From NCBI GenBank assembly GCA_039715055.1, contig JBDLID010000114.1:1-9695 (forward strand): DNA of 9,695 nucleotides. Reading direction: 5' to 3'. A program made the position numbers and the translations under genes. Shown here one piece after another: positions 7,287 through 9,695 of the stretch; the first letter of the stretch is position 1, and each line of letters begins with the position of its first letter. This DNA is from JBDLID01 sp039715055. Its GTDB lineage: Bacteria > Desulfobacterota > Desulfobulbia > Desulfobulbales > Desulfocapsaceae. The notes under the pieces are model-generated. The model ran no database searches. It was not told the DNA's origin and saw only the letters and a list, made by a program, of their open reading frames with translations.

Positions 7287-7454
7287 AATAGAAGTAACTG
7301 TTCAGCAGCACCCACATTATGGCCGATCAGACCGCCTCGAGTAGCACAAGTACGCTTCGTCAGCCTGCTTGACCACACTGCGGGCCCTGCTGAACAGTTA
7401 CAGTTCCCTGCTTAGGGACGCACCCAGTTTTACGCTGAATAGTTACAAATAGAA
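7286..7454. mobile_element. MITE or IS66-type remnant with perfect 8-bp target-site duplication
   Basis: The element spans 7294-7446 (153 bp). It begins GTAACTGTTCAGC and ends GCTGAATAGTTAC, terminal inverted repeats matching at 12 of 13 positions. The 8-bp direct repeat AAATAGAA directly abuts both ends (7286-7293 and 7447-7454). GTAA termini with an 8-bp duplication are characteristic of the IS66 family; that assignment is inference from known family traits. There is no transposase frame inside, so it would need a transposase in trans. A second copy of the right end, GCTGAACAGTTAC, lies at 7389-7401, and its 15-bp form (7387-7401) is a perfect inverted repeat of 7294-7308. A small hairpin TCCCT-GCTT-AGGGA lies at about 7404-7417. 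The insertion point is the last base of the radical SAM stop codon, so no coding sequence is damaged. Confidence 0.8.
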
Positions 7455-7478
7455 TTGCCTTTCAAGGCGGAATTTTTT
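7453..7478 (+). terminator. Weak hairpin plus T run upstream of the S1-domain gene
   Basis: GCCT (7457-7460) pairs with AGGC (7465-7468) around the loop TTCA. The outer AATT pair (7453-7456 with 7471-7474) extends the stem past a GG bulge, and the T run continues to 7478. This could be the original terminator of the murI-lolA-radical SAM operon, now separated from it by the inserted element. The same bases can also be read as promoter hexamers (see the next entry), so only one role may be real. Confidence 0.35.
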
Positions 7479-7483
7479 ATATG
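7455..7483 (+). promoter_or_regulatory. Candidate promoter of the S1-domain gene
   Basis: TTGCCT (7455-7460), a 17-base spacer and TATATG (7478-7483) give a weak sigma-70 type promoter. The start of transcription would be about 7490, leaving a leader of about 58 bases before the ATG at 7548. The -35 begins one base after the mobile element's right target-site duplicate. Matches are only 3 of 6 and 4 of 6. Confidence 0.3.
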
Positions 7484-7547
7484 ACAGACTGTTGTTCAAA
7501 ATCGATGCTTCAATCCATCATCTTATCAACCCCCACTATTGATCGAC

Positions 7548-8759
7548 ATGACAGAGCAATCAAACGAACAGAGTTTTGCTGACCTTTTCAACGAATCCAC
7601 TTCAGAAACAAAACGTACACTGACACCCGGTGACAAAATCAGGGCCACCGTTGTCGGAATGGCCAAAGAGACAATCTTCCTTGATATCGGGGGAAAGAGC
7701 GAGGGACTCCTCGATGCTGCCGAAGTCAAGGACGAAAACAACGAGACAGCCGTTGCCATCGGTGACCGGCTGGAAGTCTACTTCCTCAAATCAACCGGTT
7801 CTGAAAAGATCTTCACCATTAAACTGGGCTCGGGCAGATCAACAGATCATCTGGAGGAGGCCTTTCGCAGTGAAATTCCGGTGGAGGGTTTTGTCAAGGG
7901 CGAGATCAAGGGTGGTTTTGAGATCACCCTTGGAGGATCCATCAGGGCATTCTGCCCCTACTCCCAAATGGGGCTGAGACGAGTGGAAGACGCCGCTGCC
8001 GAGTATACAGAGCAGCATATGAGTTTTCTCATCACCCGTTTTGAAGAGAGCGGCCGTAACATCGTTGTCTCGGCACGAGCCCTCCAGGAAATAGAAAGAG
8101 AACGGCGCCGCGAGGAACTTCAAGAGACCCTGCAGGAGGGCCAGACCATAGACGGTGTTATCTCTGCCGTGCGGGAATTTGGTGCCTTTGTCGACATCGG
8201 AGGGATTGACGGCCTGGTCCCCATCTCTGAAATCGGCTGGAGCCGGGTTGAAAACATCCATGACTACCTGGTTGAAGGCCAGGAAGTGAAGGTGCTCATC
8301 AAAGGGCTTGACTGGGAGGGGGACCGGATCAGCCTCTCCATCAAAGAAACCCTCACCGACCCCTGGGACACGGCCGCTCAGACCTTTGGCGTAGGAACCA
8401 ACCACATCGGCAAGGTGGTTCGACTCACCAACTTCGGCGCCTTCGTATCCCTGTCCGACACCATTGACGGATTGGTCCATATTTCAAAACTCGGCGGGGG
8501 CCGCCGCATCAATCACCCACGTGAGGTCCTCGAGGAAGGCCAGAACCTGGAAGTCACCATTGAAGACATTGACCAGGATGCCAGACGGATCAGCCTCAGC
8601 CCGGCAGACTATGTCAGCCCGGAGAGCGAGGAAGCCGAAGACCGCAAACAGTATCAAAAATTTGTCAAAACAAGTCATGCAAAGGACAAAAAGGACAACG
8701 GCTCGCTGGGGACCCTTGGAGAACTGCTCAAGGCCAAAATGGCCGAGAAAGGTTCCTGA
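7548..8759 (+). CDS. S1 RNA-binding domain protein, ribosomal protein S1-like (four S1 domains)
   Basis: The protein has 403 residues from ATG 7548. An in-frame TTG at 7539 would add three residues, but the ATG reading MTEQSNEQ looks more natural. It contains four OB-fold S1 domains: about 25-95 (GDKIRATVVGMAKETIFLDIGGKSEG...), 109-178, 197-267 (GQTIDGVISAVREFGAFVDIGGIDGLVPISEI) and 281-353 (IGKVVRLTNFGAFVSLSDTIDGLVHISKL). The third and fourth fit the consensus best. A charged tail ends in GTLGELLKAKMAEKGS. S1 proteins bind mRNA on the 30S subunit; the canonical proteobacterial S1 has six domains and over 550 residues, so this is either a short S1 or a paralogue acting in RNA binding or decay. 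No Shine-Dalgarno sequence is visible before the start. It appears monocistronic, with a terminator just downstream. Confidence 0.88.
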   Translation: MTEQSNEQSFADLFNESTSETKRTLTPGDKIRATVVGMAKETIFLDIGGKSEGLLDAAEVKDENNETAVAIGDRLEVYFLKSTGSEKIFTIKLGSGRSTDHLEEAFRSEIPVEGFVKGEIKGGFEITLGGSIRAFCPYSQMGLRRVEDAAAEYTEQHMSFLITRFEESGRNIVVSARALQEIERERRREELQETLQEGQTIDGVISAVREFGAFVDIGGIDGLVPISEIGWSRVENIHDYLVEGQEVKVLIKGLDWEGDRISLSIKETLTDPWDTAAQTFGVGTNHIGKVVRLTNFGAFVSLSDTIDGLVHISKLGGGRRINHPREVLEEGQNLEVTIEDIDQDARRISLSPADYVSPESEEAEDRKQYQKFVKTSHAKDKKDNGSLGTLGELLKAKMAEKGS

Positions 8760-8765
8760 CTCTGC

Positions 8766-9020
8766 TCATTTTCTCCCGGGCTCGATTATTTTATACGTCC
8801 CCAGAGCCCCCTGTTTTTTTCTCCTGCCCAGATAAACCTGTCTGGCAATGGTACGAGAAAGAGGGTATAACGTCGCCCTCACCCTGCCCCTCCATCCCGG
8901 TTGATTATGGTAGTGGTTTCCTGTTGATACAGATGAAGCCACTACCTGCTCTTCCCCATACCCATTCTGATCAATTCTCAGAGCCAGACTGTCACCCAGG
9001 CCGACAGTCATACAGCCCAT
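8766..9020 (-). CDS. Possible 84-aa hypothetical protein
   Basis: This is a small minus-strand frame of unknown function. The ATG at 9020 is chosen because AAGGAGT (9026-9032) is a strong ribosome site at the right distance, and a TTGACA promoter lies about 40-60 bases upstream. The product begins MGCMTVGLGDSLALR and is basic in its second half (RRKKQ); it has no signal peptide, membrane segment or motif that I recognise. Against it being real: the second half uses AGA/AGG arginine codons unlike the neighbouring genes, the frame crosses three or four hairpins including a 16-bp one, and its 3' end runs through the terminator of the S1-domain gene. The same transcript may instead be a structured small RNA. 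Confidence 0.35.
   Translation of the reverse strand: MGCMTVGLGDSLALRIDQNGYGEEQVVASSVSTGNHYHNQPGWRGRVRATLYPLSRTIARQVYLGRRKKQGALGTYKIIEPGRK
8778..8820 (+). terminator. Intrinsic terminator of the S1-domain gene
   Basis: GGGCTC (8778-8783) pairs with GAGCCC (8804-8809), followed by CCTG and seven Ts (8814-8820), 19 bases after the stop codon. The 20-base loop is long, but the GC-rich stem and T run are right for rho-independent termination on the plus strand. Confidence 0.6.
8909..9009 (-). ncRNA. Cluster of three hairpins, candidate small RNA or structured 5' region
   Basis: Three stems lie in a row. The first, at 8909-8946, has 12 pairs (GGTAGTGGTTTC with GAAGCCACTACC, one G-U) topped by CTGT-TGAT-ACAG and one AT bulge. 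The second, at 8966-8982, is TCTGA/TCAGA with a 7-base loop. The third, at 8987-9009, is GACTGTC/GACAGTC with a 9-base loop. A further CCAGA/TCTGG stem lies at about 8827-8844. None has a T run directly after it, so they are not simple terminators. The strand is inferred from the minus-strand promoter at 9052-9081; structure on the plus strand would be equally stable. The region lacks any recognised RNA family. Confidence 0.35.
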
Positions 9021-9030
9021 CCGACACTCC

Positions 9031-9059
9031 TTCAAATCGTTAGAACAATATGATATAAT
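9031..9059 (+). promoter_or_regulatory. Plus-strand promoter of the YkgJ-type gene
   Basis: TTCAAA (9031-9036), a 17-base spacer and a perfect TATAAT (9054-9059) form a good sigma-70 type promoter. The start of transcription would be about 9066, giving a leader of about 135 bases that contains the three-stem structure at 9080-9150. It is interleaved with the minus-strand promoter at 9052-9081. Confidence 0.55.
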
Positions 9060-9081
9060 AATATGAAGTAAAATCTGTCAA
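9052..9081 (-). promoter_or_regulatory. Minus-strand promoter toward the small ORF/hairpin region
   Basis: A perfect -35 TTGACA (9076-9081, minus strand) lies 18 bases before TATATC (9052-9057). Transcription would start at about 9045, giving a 25-base leader with an AAGGAG ribosome site before the ATG at 9020. The -10 overlaps that of the opposing plus-strand promoter, so the two should compete. Confidence 0.5.
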
Positions 9082-9150
9082 AAACAGAAATGGAGGCCAG
9101 CTATACTGATTATGGCCGGATCGCCACGTTCAGAAGTGGCTCTGTTTTTT
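9080..9150 (+). promoter_or_regulatory. Folded leader of the YkgJ-type gene, possible attenuator
   Basis: AAAAACAGA (9080-9088) pairs perfectly with TCTGTTTTT (9141-9149), enclosing two hairpins: GGCCA/TGGCC (9095-9099 with 9113-9117) and GCCAC/GTGGC (9123-9127 with 9136-9140). This would be a three-way junction. The last hairpin is followed at once by TCTGTTTTTT, so it can also act as a short terminator. The 5' strand AAAAACAGA would then compete for that T run, which is the layout of an attenuator. No known riboswitch consensus was recognised. The stems are short, and a simple terminator for upstream transcripts is the alternative. Confidence 0.4.
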
Positions 9151-9201
9151 GTGCGGAAGGGGTGTCTATTCTTCAATCAACGGCTGTGAGGATAAGTAAA
9201 A

Positions 9202-9695
9202 ATGGGCATCGGTGAAGTCATGAAACGGGACTCTGTTTTTTCCTATCGATGCATGGCCTGCGGACGGTGCTGCGTTAACAAACAGATAGCCGTCAATCCA
9301 TATGAAGTGCTAAGGCTTGCCCGCAGCAAAGGCGTATCAACGGGTGAATTCATCAGCTGTTTTCTTGCCAAAGATGGTCCATATCTTCGCGTTACGACTG
9401 ATGGGGATTGCGTCTTTTACTCCAGCAAGAAATGCAGCGTCCATGCGGATCGCCCATTACCCTGTCGCACCTACCCTTTAGGACGTTGGGTAAGTGCTGA
9501 CGGAGAGGAGACTTTTCGTGAACTGCAGCCTCACCCACAGTGCAAAGGAGTGTACGGTGAAGAAGGCACGGTCATGGATTTTTTGAAGCAGCAGGAGGCT
9601 CAACCCTATCTGGAAAACGCTGACCGCTACCAGGGCCTTTTTTATCGTCTTTTCGATGCCTTGCAAGAAGAACTGTCCCTACATTCAGAGCTGGC
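9202..9695 (+). CDS. YkgJ-family cysteine cluster protein (partial, 3' end outside window)
   Basis: The frame is open from ATG 9202 to the right edge (164 complete codons). The N-terminus has YRCMACGRCCVN, the CxxCxxCC cluster C17, C20, C23 and C24. Later come GDCVFYSSKKCSVHADRPLPCRTYPLGRW (68-96, with C70, C78, H81 and C88) and C114. This is the UPF0153/YkgJ (CxxCxxCC) family, thought to bind zinc or an iron-sulfur cluster; the biochemical function is unknown for most members. GAGG lies about 10 bases before the ATG. A second ATG at 9220 (residue 7) is possible but lacks a better ribosome site. The leader carries a candidate attenuator and a good promoter, so it is likely to be independently regulated. 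Confidence 0.85.
   Translation, partial: MGIGEVMKRDSVFSYRCMACGRCCVNKQIAVNPYEVLRLARSKGVSTGEFISCFLAKDGPYLRVTTDGDCVFYSSKKCSVHADRPLPCRTYPLGRWVSADGEETFRELQPHPQCKGVYGEEGTVMDFLKQQEAQPYLENADRYQGLFYRLFDALQEELSLHSEL

Noticed and set aside
7481..7582. A 33-codon frame beginning MTDCCSKSMLQS, upstream of and overlapping the S1-domain gene, considered as a RiPP precursor for the radical SAM enzyme.
   Set aside because: The ribosome site is poor (AAGG, too far upstream). There is no recognisable leader/core layout, and the frame lies across the S1-gene leader and start, on the far side of a mobile element from the radical SAM gene.
7839..8480. Minus-strand frame of 213 codons opposite the S1-domain gene.
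   Set aside because: It is a mirror of S1-domain coding sequence, with no independent evidence.
9112..9189. A 25-codon frame beginning MAGSPRSEVALFF in the YkgJ-gene leader, considered as a leader peptide.
   Set aside because: GGAGG lies about 15 bases before the ATG, which is too far, and the frame coincides with the stem-loop structure. There is no run of a single amino acid's codons typical of attenuation peptides.
1..9695. CRISPR arrays, tRNA or rRNA genes, phage or toxin-antitoxin modules.
   Set aside because: No regularly spaced direct repeats, tRNA cloverleaf-like segments, rRNA-like sequence or paired small toxin/antitoxin frames were seen on either strand.

Overview
The window looks like core chromosome from an anaerobic, Gram-negative, deltaproteobacterium-like organism (Desulfobacterota, possibly Desulfobulbaceae-like). 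This is an inference from gene content: a futalosine-type menaquinone pathway, a LolA-family lipoprotein carrier (so an outer membrane), an FmdB zinc ribbon and a four-domain S1-like protein, with moderately GC-rich codon use. No search could be run, so the taxonomy is tentative.

Layout. Positions 1-1999 hold a tightly packed minus-strand operon in the order mqnB, mqnD, mobB. The mobB gene runs off the left edge. A 141-bp imperfect inverted-repeat element flanked by TA lies between mqnB and the divergent gene queA (plus strand, 2214-3293). A hairpin terminator separates queA from the convergent fmdB-type zinc-ribbon gene (3408-3686, minus). From 3914 a plus-strand operon runs with ATGA overlaps: murI (glutamate racemase), a LolA-family carrier, and a 609-aa cobalamin-binding-type radical SAM enzyme. 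The last resembles RiPP-maturing radical SAM C-methyltransferases.

Directly after the radical SAM stop codon is a 153-bp non-coding element with terminal inverted repeats and a perfect 8-bp target-site duplication. It fits a MITE or deletion derivative of an IS66-type element. Then come a four-S1-domain RNA-binding protein gene (7548-8759) with a terminator, a hairpin-rich intergenic stretch that may encode a small RNA or an 84-aa protein on the minus strand, and a YkgJ-type cysteine-cluster protein gene (from 9202) cut by the right edge. Divergent, interleaved promoters and a folded leader RNA precede this last gene.

How the genes work together: mqnB and mqnD serve menaquinone synthesis for anaerobic respiration. 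The co-transcribed mobB serves the molybdenum cofactor, which many menaquinol-linked respiratory enzymes require. murI and lolA serve the cell envelope. The radical SAM gene is the least expected member, because no RiPP precursor peptide was recognised beside it.
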